From Bacillota bacterium (GTDB lineage: Bacteria; Bacillota; Clostridia; Oscillospirales; Ruminococcaceae), in contig JAEWZG010000009.1 of the NCBI GenBank assembly GCA_023395435.1, positions 1 through 24,488 on the forward strand: DNA of 24,488 bases. The letters are read 5' to 3'. Of this stretch, positions 16,997-23,359 are shown piece after piece; position 1 is the stretch's first letter; every line of letters starts with the position of its first letter. The position numbers were made by a program, and so were the translations under genes. The notes beneath the pieces were generated by a model. It made no database searches. It saw only the letters and a list, made by a program, of their open reading frames with translations, and was not told the DNA's origin.

Positions 16997-17842
16997 TTAA
17001 ACAAATAATCTTGCTATTGTTGTGAATACAGTACATATTACTATTCCGCAAATTGTCGGAACAAGGAATGATACAGCAGTCCATTTCAGGCTTTGAGTTT
17101 CTTTCTTTATAGTAAGACACGTTGTCGAGCAAGGCCAGTGCATAAGTGAAAAAAGCATTACTGATATTGCAGTTATCCATGTCCAGCCATTGTCAACGAG
17201 GAGCTTTTTTAACTGGCTTAAATTATCAAGCTCAATGATTTTTCCTGTTGCCATATAAGCCATAATAATTATTGGTATGACAATTTCGTTGGCAGGGAAG
17301 CCGAGGATGAAAGCAAGAAGTATTACTCCATCAAGTCCCATTAAATTAGCAAAAGGATCAAGGAAGTTAGCACAATGAATAAGTAGCGTTGCGTCGCCTA
17401 TGTGTATGTTTGCCATAAGCCATATAACAAGCCCAGCTGGTGCCGCCACAGTAACAGCTCTTCCAAGAACAAAAAGAGTTCTGTCAAAGATTGAACGTAC
17501 AAGGACCTTTAAAATTTGTGGCTTTCTGTATGGAGGTAGCTCAAGTGTGAACGAAGAAGGCATTCCCTTAAGTATTGTTTTAGATAAAAGCTTTGATACA
17601 GTAAAGGTCATAAAAACACCAAGGAGAATTACGAGAGTAAGAAGGCACGCAGATACAAGTGATGTAAACTGTGCCGCAATTCCACTTATAAAGAACATTG
17701 TGAGAATGGCTATAAGTGTCGGGAACCTTCCGTTACAAGGAACAAAATTGTTTGTAATCATTGCAATAAGCCGTTCACGAGGGGAATCGATGATTCTGCA
17801 ACCGATTATTCCGGCAGCATTGCATCCAAATCCCATCGACAC
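16997..17842 (-). CDS. feoB: FeoB ferrous-iron transporter, C-terminal half (gene interrupted)
   Basis: About 280 residues corresponding to the C-terminal membrane portion of FeoB, the GTP-driven Fe(II) importer. It begins exactly at the conserved core MGFGCNAAG, followed by SPRERLIAMITNNFVPCNGR with the conserved cysteines, and continues through several membrane helices (for example LGFPANEIVIPIIIMAYMAT) to a normal C-terminus. The N-terminal GTPase half lies at 23356-24488. The matching sequence resumes with nothing lost when the intervening 5.6 kb is removed (see the mobile element). In the present arrangement an ATG at 17836 with AAGGG five bases upstream could start this half as a separate polypeptide; GTG 17842 is an alternative. 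The distal end is followed by a terminator. The identity is secure; whether it functions while split is unknown. Confidence 0.93.
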   Translation of the reverse strand: MSMGFGCNAAGIIGCRIIDSPRERLIAMITNNFVPCNGRFPTLIAILTMFFISGIAAQFTSLVSACLLTLVILLGVFMTFTVSKLLSKTILKGMPSSFTLELPPYRKPQILKVLVRSIFDRTLFVLGRAVTVAAPAGLVIWLMANIHIGDATLLIHCANFLDPFANLMGLDGVILLAFILGFPANEIVIPIIIMAYMATGKIIELDNLSQLKKLLVDNGWTWITAISVMLFSLMHWPCSTTCLTIKKETQSLKWTAVSFLVPTICGIVICTVFTTIARLFV

Positions 17843-19461
17843 CCTTGGTTGATATCTGGTTTTTTAAAGCGAAAAATAATTTTAATTCTTTGTTTTTTAT
17901 ATCTGCCGTTTTTAGCCTTAACATATTCACCCTGACATATTTCAATATGGTCGATAAATCTAAAAATAATATCTTGTGAAAGTTCTTTAATATCAATGTA
18001 ATTTTCAAGGATCTGCTTAAGTTTTAAGGATGTAAATTCAGAATCCTTTTTAGCCTTTTTATTTTTGTTTTGTAACTGTTGATTTATATATGAGCTTTCA
18101 AGTTCATATTTCTCCATAAACTTTTGAAATCTCTCAGCGGTAATAATGTTTGTGGCATAATCTTCATAAAGCTTTCCAATGATTGAATCTATGTCACTTA
18201 GTCTTTTTTTAAGATGAGAAATATCTTTTATGTTATTGTTTAATGATGGCTGTATTGAAAAGTGTTCCTGTGCGTTATTGATGATTTTTTCTTTTGTATC
18301 ACTTGAAATATTTAGCTGTTTTTTTACCTCATTTATTATAGTTGTGTATAAAATATCATAATCAATGAAATGGTTAGTGCATTCATTCTTCCCATATAGC
18401 TTATACCCACCGCACACAAGATTATATCGTGTGCCTTTTTTTCTACTTTTTGAAGTTGACATATTACGCCCACAGTCAGCACACCGTACAATTCCAGAAA
18501 AGATATTGTGAAATAGATTATTTTGTTCACATCTTCGAAGCTGACTTCTTTTTGAAGCAATATTGAAGATTTCTTCACTGACTATCGGCTCGTGAGTATC
18601 CCTGACAAGAAACCAGTCATCCTTTTTATTTGAAACAGATGTTTTACTTTTAAAAGAAATCTTTGTTGTCTTGCCTTGAGCCATATGCCCTATGTAAACG
18701 ACATTGTGGAGAATTTTTGTAATTGTTGAGGATGTCCATTCCTTTCTCTTTGAATAATTTTGAATATTAAGTGTAGAGTATTTTTCACACCTATACATTG
18801 ACGGAGTGATTATTTTACGGGCATTAAGTGAGCGTGCAATCTCAATGGGTGTGATCCCTTGTGAAGCTTTAAAAAAAATCTCTCTGACAATTTCAGCAGA
18901 TGGGAAGTCAATAATAAGCTGATATTTGTTTTCAATGTTACGCTTATAACCATATGGAGCAAAAGCACCGATAAAATCACCATTTTGCATGTGAGTTATA
19001 AAAGCGGAACGGATTTTTTTGCTGATATCTCTTGCGTACATTTCGTTGATGACATTCTTGAATGGAGCAATATCAGTATATTGGCTATCTGAATCATAAC
19101 CGTCATTTATAGCAATGTAGCGAACCTTTTTTTCAGGGAAGTATATTTCGGTATATTGACCAGCCTGAATGTATTCACGTCCAAGTCGGGATAAATCCTT
19201 TGTAATAACAAGATTAATTTTCTTAGCTTCTATATCGCAAAGCATCCTTTTGAATCCAGCACGGTTAAAGGTTGTGCCGGAAACTCCATCATCAATATAT
19301 TCATCAAAAACTTCAAAGCCGTTCTCCATTGCATATGTACGTAGCATTTTGCGTTGAGTTGTTATACTTGAACTTTCAGATACTCCGTCATCATCTTTTG
19401 ATAATCTCATATATAGTGCAGCACTATACTTAATCTTTTCAATAGAATTATTATTAGTCAT
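17806..19461 (-). CDS. Large serine recombinase of the feoB-splitting element
   Basis: 551 residues of the large serine recombinase family (TnpX/integrase type). In order: a resolvase catalytic domain with ALYMRLSKDD (nucleophile Ser21) and VITKDLSRLGREYIQAG; a recombinase DNA-binding domain (about 165-290, APYGYKR onwards); a zinc ribbon (RCADCGRNM...LVCGGYKLYGKNEC); and a coiled-coil-bearing C-terminal segment (about 400-480). The last 10 codons (RWDLDAMLPE) lie beyond the recombination core, in sequence belonging to feoB. ATG 19461 has GGAGG just upstream. It follows the 40-residue ORF by 19 bases and overlaps the feoB 3' half. Presumed to integrate and excise the element. Confidence 0.93.
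   Translation of the reverse strand: MTNNNSIEKIKYSAALYMRLSKDDDGVSESSSITTQRKMLRTYAMENGFEVFDEYIDDGVSGTTFNRAGFKRMLCDIEAKKINLVITKDLSRLGREYIQAGQYTEIYFPEKKVRYIAINDGYDSDSQYTDIAPFKNVINEMYARDISKKIRSAFITHMQNGDFIGAFAPYGYKRNIENKYQLIIDFPSAEIVREIFFKASQGITPIEIARSLNARKIITPSMYRCEKYSTLNIQNYSKRKEWTSSTITKILHNVVYIGHMAQGKTTKISFKSKTSVSNKKDDWFLVRDTHEPIVSEEIFNIASKRSQLRRCEQNNLFHNIFSGIVRCADCGRNMSTSKSRKKGTRYNLVCGGYKLYGKNECTNHFIDYDILYTTIINEVKKQLNISSDTKEKIINNAQEHFSIQPSLNNNIKDISHLKKRLSDIDSIIGKLYEDYATNIITAERFQKFMEKYELESSYINQQLQNKNKKAKKDSEFTSLKLKQILENYIDIKELSQDIIFRFIDHIEICQGEYVKAKNGRYKKQRIKIIFRFKKPDINQGCRWDLDAMLPE
17839..17859. repeat. Left end of element (core ACA plus inverted arm)
   Basis: Core ACA (17839-17841) is followed by TGGTTGATATCTGG (17846-17859), which is the reverse complement of the right-end arm at 13 of 14 positions. 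The feoB side of the junction is CATCCAAATCCCATCG. The sequence also codes for the recombinase C-terminus. Confidence 0.78.
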
Positions 19462-19480
19462 ATATCCTCCATTTAATATA

Positions 19481-19603
19481 TTATTCTTCTGATTTACTCA
19501 CATCTTCATTACAGTTTAGCATCATGTCTAGGAGAATATCTTCCACTGTCAACTCATTGTTATACTCAATTGTTATATCATATTTATCTTCATTATCTTG
19601 CAT
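19481..19603 (-). CDS. 40-residue ORF preceding the recombinase; possible accessory factor
   Basis: A 40-codon frame (MQDNEDKYDITIEYNNELTV..., ending NCNEDVSKSEE) starts at ATG 19603 after AAAGGGTGAG and ends 19 bases before the recombinase ATG, so the two are one transcription unit. The protein is very acidic, with a predicted beta strand then a helix (VEDILLDMMLN) and no cysteine pair. Small acidic or basic proteins encoded beside serine recombinases can be accessory proteins, such as TnpW-like proteins or directionality factors, but I see no diagnostic motif. A perfect inverted repeat overlaps its ribosome binding site. Existence is likely; function unknown. Confidence 0.65.
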   Translation of the reverse strand: MQDNEDKYDITIEYNNELTVEDILLDMMLNCNEDVSKSEE

Positions 19604-19613
19604 TGCGCTCACC

Positions 19614-19646
19614 CTTTCATAAAATCTATATAGAATTTTATGAAAG
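19614..19646. repeat. Perfect 12-bp inverted repeat over the ribosome binding site of the recombinase operon
   Basis: CTTTCATAAAAT (19614-19625) and ATTTTATGAAAG (19635-19646) flank a 9-base spacer. On the minus-strand transcript the second arm ends in GAAAG, directly joined to GGTGAG, so it overlaps the ribosome binding site of the 40-residue ORF. It could be a protein operator or an RNA hairpin that limits translation initiation. Confidence 0.7.
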
Positions 19647-19701
19647 CTGTTGATAGAGTATGATAAAAGACTAAGTGCACAGTTGTTTCTATTTTTTAAA
19701 A

Positions 19702-19728
19702 AACCAGAAAATTGATAGTTTTCTGGTT
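19702..19728 (-). terminator. Second terminator after the DUF115-like gene
   Basis: AACCAGAAAA (19702-19711) and TTTTCTGGTT (19719-19728) form a 10-bp stem with a 7-base loop. On the minus strand it is followed by a T run, and it would protect the recombinase operon from read-through. Confidence 0.7.
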
Positions 19729-19762
19729 CTACATTTTAATTATTTTCATTTATAAACAAAAC

Positions 19763-19785
19763 AAGCACGGGAAATTCCCGTGCTT
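19763..19785 (-). terminator. First terminator after the DUF115-like gene
   Basis: AAGCACGGG (19763-19771) and CCCGTGCTT (19777-19785) form a GC-rich 9-bp stem with a 5-base loop, followed on the minus strand by TGTTTTGTTT, about 54 bases beyond the gene's stop. Confidence 0.82.
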
Positions 19786-19838
19786 TCTGATAATATTTAA
19801 TTCTGCGACATAAGCTTTCATCACATTGTTTTAGATAA

Positions 19839-20714
19839 TTATCGCTTAAAATACTGCTTTATAAAGCTTATTGCTTCTTTCATTTCTTTAATTTTTAATA
19901 GTCTGCAAAGACCTACATAAACAGTAACTCCTGTAATTACTCCAGCTAATGATACAATATAAATATTCACATTTTTTAAAACATAAAGTAAAACAAAGAC
20001 GATAATGTACATTAATATAGATATAATAAACGTTGGCACAAAATCGTAAATTTGTTCTTTTAAGCTATAGTTTAGATGTTTTATATCGTCTGTTTTAAAT
20101 AAACTGTCATAATCAGCAAAGTCATATGCTTTTACATAACTTTCAGGATTGACGTTAAAAATGTTAACATGTTGCTTCTGTACAAATTTTTTTGTATAAA
20201 AACTTTGTGCATGTGCAAGATAATAACTCCAGTAAAAAGTGCAAAGGTTCACTCTGTTCTTTTTTCTGTAAACTTCATTTGTTTCCTTTTCAAGTTCAAG
20301 GTTCCCGTAACAATGAGTCAAGCCTGCCCCAGGCGCAAAGTCGTTTCCAAGAATATATATATTTTCAAATCCCATATAGGAAGCGCAGAGAATACAAAAC
20401 ATACTAACATTTGTAAAGGATGATGAAACGCCAGCAAGATTATTTCTTATTTTGAAAAGTGAAGGCATGTGCATACCACATACGAAAAATGACTTTCTCT
20501 TTTCTTCCTCTGATAGCTTGTCAAGAGCATTCTTATTTAAAATAAACGTCTCAGAATCACATTGATTGAATATATCATGTACTTTTTCTATTCTATCGTC
20601 AGAGAATGTTGCTGAATCGCAAATGCAGTAGTAGTTCGGATTAATACTCTCAATATGGTCAAAAAGATAAAAATAGTTGCTACAGAATGTATATTCATTT
20701 TTCAGCTTTGTCAA
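19839..20714 (-). CDS. DUF115/GT42-like surface-glycan protein with C-terminal membrane helices (5' end disrupted)
   Basis: At least 291 residues. The segment CILCASYMGFENIYILGNDFAPG matches the Rossmann-like core of DUF115/MptE-like and GT42 sialyltransferase-like proteins, a group often encoded in glycan loci. Two membrane helices (about 225-265) and a basic tail follow. TTG 20714 is the only usual start in the open frame, but the same frame upstream encodes KGERCFIVLNGPSINKLDL, the expected N-terminal glycine-rich motif of the family, so TTG 20714 is probably not the natural start. That frame has no ATG, GTG or TTG before a stop at 20808-20810. Adding one A to the A8 tract at 20791-20798 would link it to ATG 20848 and give about 336 residues. 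Function uncertain; probably glycan synthesis. Confidence 0.68.
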   Translation of the reverse strand: MTKLKNEYTFCSNYFYLFDHIESINPNYYCICDSATFSDDRIEKVHDIFNQCDSETFILNKNALDKLSEEEKRKSFFVCGMHMPSLFKIRNNLAGVSSSFTNVSMFCILCASYMGFENIYILGNDFAPGAGLTHCYGNLELEKETNEVYRKKNRVNLCTFYWSYYLAHAQSFYTKKFVQKQHVNIFNVNPESYVKAYDFADYDSLFKTDDIKHLNYSLKEQIYDFVPTFIISILMYIIVFVLLYVLKNVNIYIVSLAGVITGVTVYVGLCRLLKIKEMKEAISFIKQYFKR

Positions 20715-20854
20715 ATCAAGCTTGTTAATTGAAGGTCCGTTTAATACTATAAAACATCGTTCTCCCTTATGGATATTTTTTAAATGCTTATTTTTTTTAA
20801 TACTTTTTTATATTTGAAACTATATTTATTAGTGAATGTGGTTTGCATTTTATA

Positions 20855-20878
20855 ATAAAGTATGTTATCATACTTTAT
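20855..20878. promoter_or_regulatory. Perfect palindrome between divergent glycan genes
   Basis: ATAAAGTATG (20855-20864) and CATACTTTAT (20869-20878) are perfect inverted repeats around TTAT. The site lies between the divergent DUF115-like and sugar-transferase genes, 25 bases upstream of the latter's start, in a position suited to an operator acting on one or both. Confidence 0.5.
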
Positions 20879-20903
20879 ATTAAATGTAATGGAAGGTAAA
20901 ACT

Positions 20904-22277
20904 ATGGATACTAAAGTCGGGATGAAAAAAATAATAGTTTCTCTATTTTCTGTTATTTTATTTCTTGTTCTTACAGTGACCTATACTTATACATGGTATA
21001 ACTATTATAATGAAAGCATGGGCTTGTTCAAATTCCAGAAGAGAGGTAACTGGTTGACTATTGCATTATACTGTGCGATTCTTATTATTTTTTTAAGGGT
21101 TTTTGAGGCACTAAAATTCGGTTACCTTAAAAAACAAAATATTTTGTATTCACAGGCTTTGACAATATTATCTGTAAATTTTATTACATATTTTCAGATA
21201 AGCCTTATTTCAAGAAAACTCGTTGCAGTAAATCCATTGCTAATACTTACGCTTGTTGATTTTATTTTTGCTGCCACATGGACTTTACTTGCATCATTTA
21301 TATATTCAAAACTATATCCTCCTAGAAGACTTATTATAATTTATGGAAGTTCACTTGCAACAGAGCTTGTTTACAAGATGAGTCAAAGATATGATAAATA
21401 TAGAATCTGCTATTCTTTAAATATTGATTCAGGACTAGATGCGATAGTTGAAACAATACCACAGTTTGATGGTGTAGTAATTTGTGACGTTCCAAGTAAA
21501 ATCAGGAATGACATTCTGAAATTCTGCTATGAAAATTCAATTAGAACATATGTTACACCTAAAATATCAGATATTATCGTTAGAAGTGCAGAAAATATTG
21601 ACCTATTTGATACACCTATTTTGCTTTGTAGAAATACTGGACTTAATTTATGGCAGAGCTTCTGGAAGAGAATTACTGATGTTATTCTATCTTTAATCGC
21701 CCTTATTATTTTCTCACCGTTTATGATTATTATTGCATTGTCGATTAAGTTGTATGACAAAGGCCCTGTATTTTATAAACAGAAACGTACTACTATTAAT
21801 GGTAAGGTTTTTGATATATTGAAATTTAGAAGTATGATTGTAGATGCGGAAAAAGATAATAAATCAATTCCTGCAACGGACCATGATCCAAGAATAACAC
21901 CAGTTGGTAGAATAATCCGTGCAATCAGATTAGATGAACTTCCACAGATTATCAACATACTTATTGGTGATATGAGTATCGTTGGACCTCGTCCAGAAAG
22001 AGTCGAGCATGTTGAAGAATTTAGTAAGGAAATTCCTGAATTTAAGTTTAGACTAAAAGTTAAAGGCGGTCTGACAGGTTACGCTCAGGTTTATGGTAAA
22101 TATAATACAACAGCTTATGATAAGCTGAGGCTTGATTTAATGTATATCCAGCACTACTCCTTGTTGCTCGATTTAAAGCTTATTCTTTCAACTGTCAAAA
22201 TTTTGTTTATGAAAGAAAGCACTGAAGGCTTTGACAAAAGTGTTAAAAATCAAATTGAAAACAAAGATAATAAATAA
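20904..22277 (+). CDS. Polyprenyl-phosphate sugar-1-phosphate transferase (exopolysaccharide initiating enzyme)
   Basis: Starts polysaccharide repeat-unit synthesis by moving a sugar-1-phosphate from a nucleotide sugar onto undecaprenyl phosphate at the membrane. 457 residues: four N-terminal membrane helices (to about 145), a soluble Rossmann-like region (about 150-245), one helix (about 265-290), and the bacterial sugar-transferase domain. That domain shows KRITDVILSLIALIIFSPFM, GPVFYKQKRTTINGKVFDILKFRSM, IRLDELPQIINILIGDMS and VGPRPERVEHVEEF, with the Asp-Glu pair of the catalytic site. ATG 20904 with GGAAGG seven bases upstream is preferred over in-frame ATGs at 20862 and 20889. It forms the plus-strand half of the element with galE. 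The sugar specificity cannot be read from sequence. Confidence 0.9.
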   Translation: MDTKVGMKKIIVSLFSVILFLVLTVTYTYTWYNYYNESMGLFKFQKRGNWLTIALYCAILIIFLRVFEALKFGYLKKQNILYSQALTILSVNFITYFQISLISRKLVAVNPLLILTLVDFIFAATWTLLASFIYSKLYPPRRLIIIYGSSLATELVYKMSQRYDKYRICYSLNIDSGLDAIVETIPQFDGVVICDVPSKIRNDILKFCYENSIRTYVTPKISDIIVRSAENIDLFDTPILLCRNTGLNLWQSFWKRITDVILSLIALIIFSPFMIIIALSIKLYDKGPVFYKQKRTTINGKVFDILKFRSMIVDAEKDNKSIPATDHDPRITPVGRIIRAIRLDELPQIINILIGDMSIVGPRPERVEHVEEFSKEIPEFKFRLKVKGGLTGYAQVYGKYNTTAYDKLRLDLMYIQHYSLLLDLKLILSTVKILFMKESTEGFDKSVKNQIENKDNK

Positions 22278-22284
22278 TAAATAC

Positions 22285-22318
22285 AAATACCTTTACAGCT
22301 GTTGCTATAAAGGTATTT
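22285..22318 (+). terminator. Probable hairpin terminator after the sugar-transferase gene
   Basis: AAATACCTTTA (22285-22295) and TAAAGGTATTT (22308-22318) form an 11-bp stem with a 12-base loop just after the stop. The tail is A-rich rather than T-rich, so termination may be partial and galE could still be reached by read-through. Confidence 0.6.
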
Positions 22319-22369
22319 AAAAATTTCAGTATGTTTTAAGGTATACTTTGTTTTGAAAGGACATTTATC

Positions 22370-23359
22370 ATGAATATACTCGTAACAGGTGGTGCAGGTT
22401 TTATCGGCTCACATACCTGTGTTTCCTTGCTTCAAGCTGGTCACACAGTATTAATAGCAGATAATCTTTGTAACAGTAAAATCGAAGCAGTTTATAATAT
22501 TGAAAAAATAACAGGCAAGCCTGTTAAGTTTTATAAAGCTGATGTTACAATAGAAAAAGAGATTGAATCTGTATTTTCTGAAAATAATATTGATGGAATA
22601 ATTCATTTTGCGGGTTTAAAAGCTGTCGGAGAATCTGTTGAAAAACCTTTGGAATATTACTATAACAATCTTTTAAGCACAATGATACTACTAAAAATGT
22701 GCAGTAAATATAAAATCAATAAGTTTGTATTCAGTTCGTCAGCAACAGTTTATGGAAACAATGAAATTCCTTTTGTTGAAACAATGAAGTTATTGCCTAC
22801 TACCAACCCTTACGGTGAAACAAAGGCAATGATTGAGCGAATATTGAAGGATTATGCTAATGCGAATGAAAATTTCTACGTATCAGCATTAAGATATTTT
22901 AATCCAATTGGCGCACACGAAAGTGGCTTAATTGGTGAGGCACCAAATGGCATTCCGAATAATCTTATGCCTTATATAACAAAAGTTGCAAAAGGCGAAC
23001 TTGAGAAATTAAGAGTGTTTGGTAACGATTATCCTACTGTAGACGGAACTGGAGTACGAGATTATATTCATGTTGTTGATCTTGCGGAAGGTCATGTTGC
23101 TGCTATCAACCATCTTGAAAAAGGATTTAATGTTTATAACCTTGGGACAGGAAAGGGCACTTCAGTTTTCCAGCTTATTCACGCTTTTGAGGAAGCGAAC
23201 AGCATAAAAATTCCATATGATGTTGTTGCAAGACGTGCAGGCGATATCGCGGAGTTTTATGCAGCAACAAAAAAGGCAAAGGATGTTCTAGGCTGGGAAG
23301 CAAAAAAAGATATCCTTCAGATGTGCAAAGATGCCTGGAATTTTGAAAAGAACAATTAA
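22370..23359 (+). CDS. galE: UDP-glucose 4-epimerase
   Basis: Interconverts UDP-glucose and UDP-galactose (or their N-acetyl forms) with bound NAD. It is an extended short-chain dehydrogenase of 329 residues, normal for GalE. The NAD motif is GGAGFIG (residues 7-13), the active-site serine lies in SSSATVYG (about 124), and the YxxxK pair is Tyr148/Lys152 in NPYGETKAM. Further family blocks are ALRYFNPIGAH and GVRDYIHVVDLAEGH. GAAAGGA precedes ATG 22370. It is the last gene at the right end of the element and probably supplies UDP-galactose-type donors for the glycan made with the neighbouring sugar transferase. Its stop abuts the frame read out from the feoB 5' half. Confidence 0.95.
   Translation: MNILVTGGAGFIGSHTCVSLLQAGHTVLIADNLCNSKIEAVYNIEKITGKPVKFYKADVTIEKEIESVFSENNIDGIIHFAGLKAVGESVEKPLEYYYNNLLSTMILLKMCSKYKINKFVFSSSATVYGNNEIPFVETMKLLPTTNPYGETKAMIERILKDYANANENFYVSALRYFNPIGAHESGLIGEAPNGIPNNLMPYITKVAKGELEKLRVFGNDYPTVDGTGVRDYIHVVDLAEGHVAAINHLEKGFNVYNLGTGKGTSVFQLIHAFEEANSIKIPYDVVARRAGDIAEFYAATKKAKDVLGWEAKKDILQMCKDAWNFEKNN

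Noticed and set aside
20712..20714. TTG 20714 as the natural start of the DUF115-like gene
   Set aside because: The family's N-terminal motif is encoded upstream in the same frame and there is no ribosome binding site at suitable distance; kept only as the boundary of the open frame.
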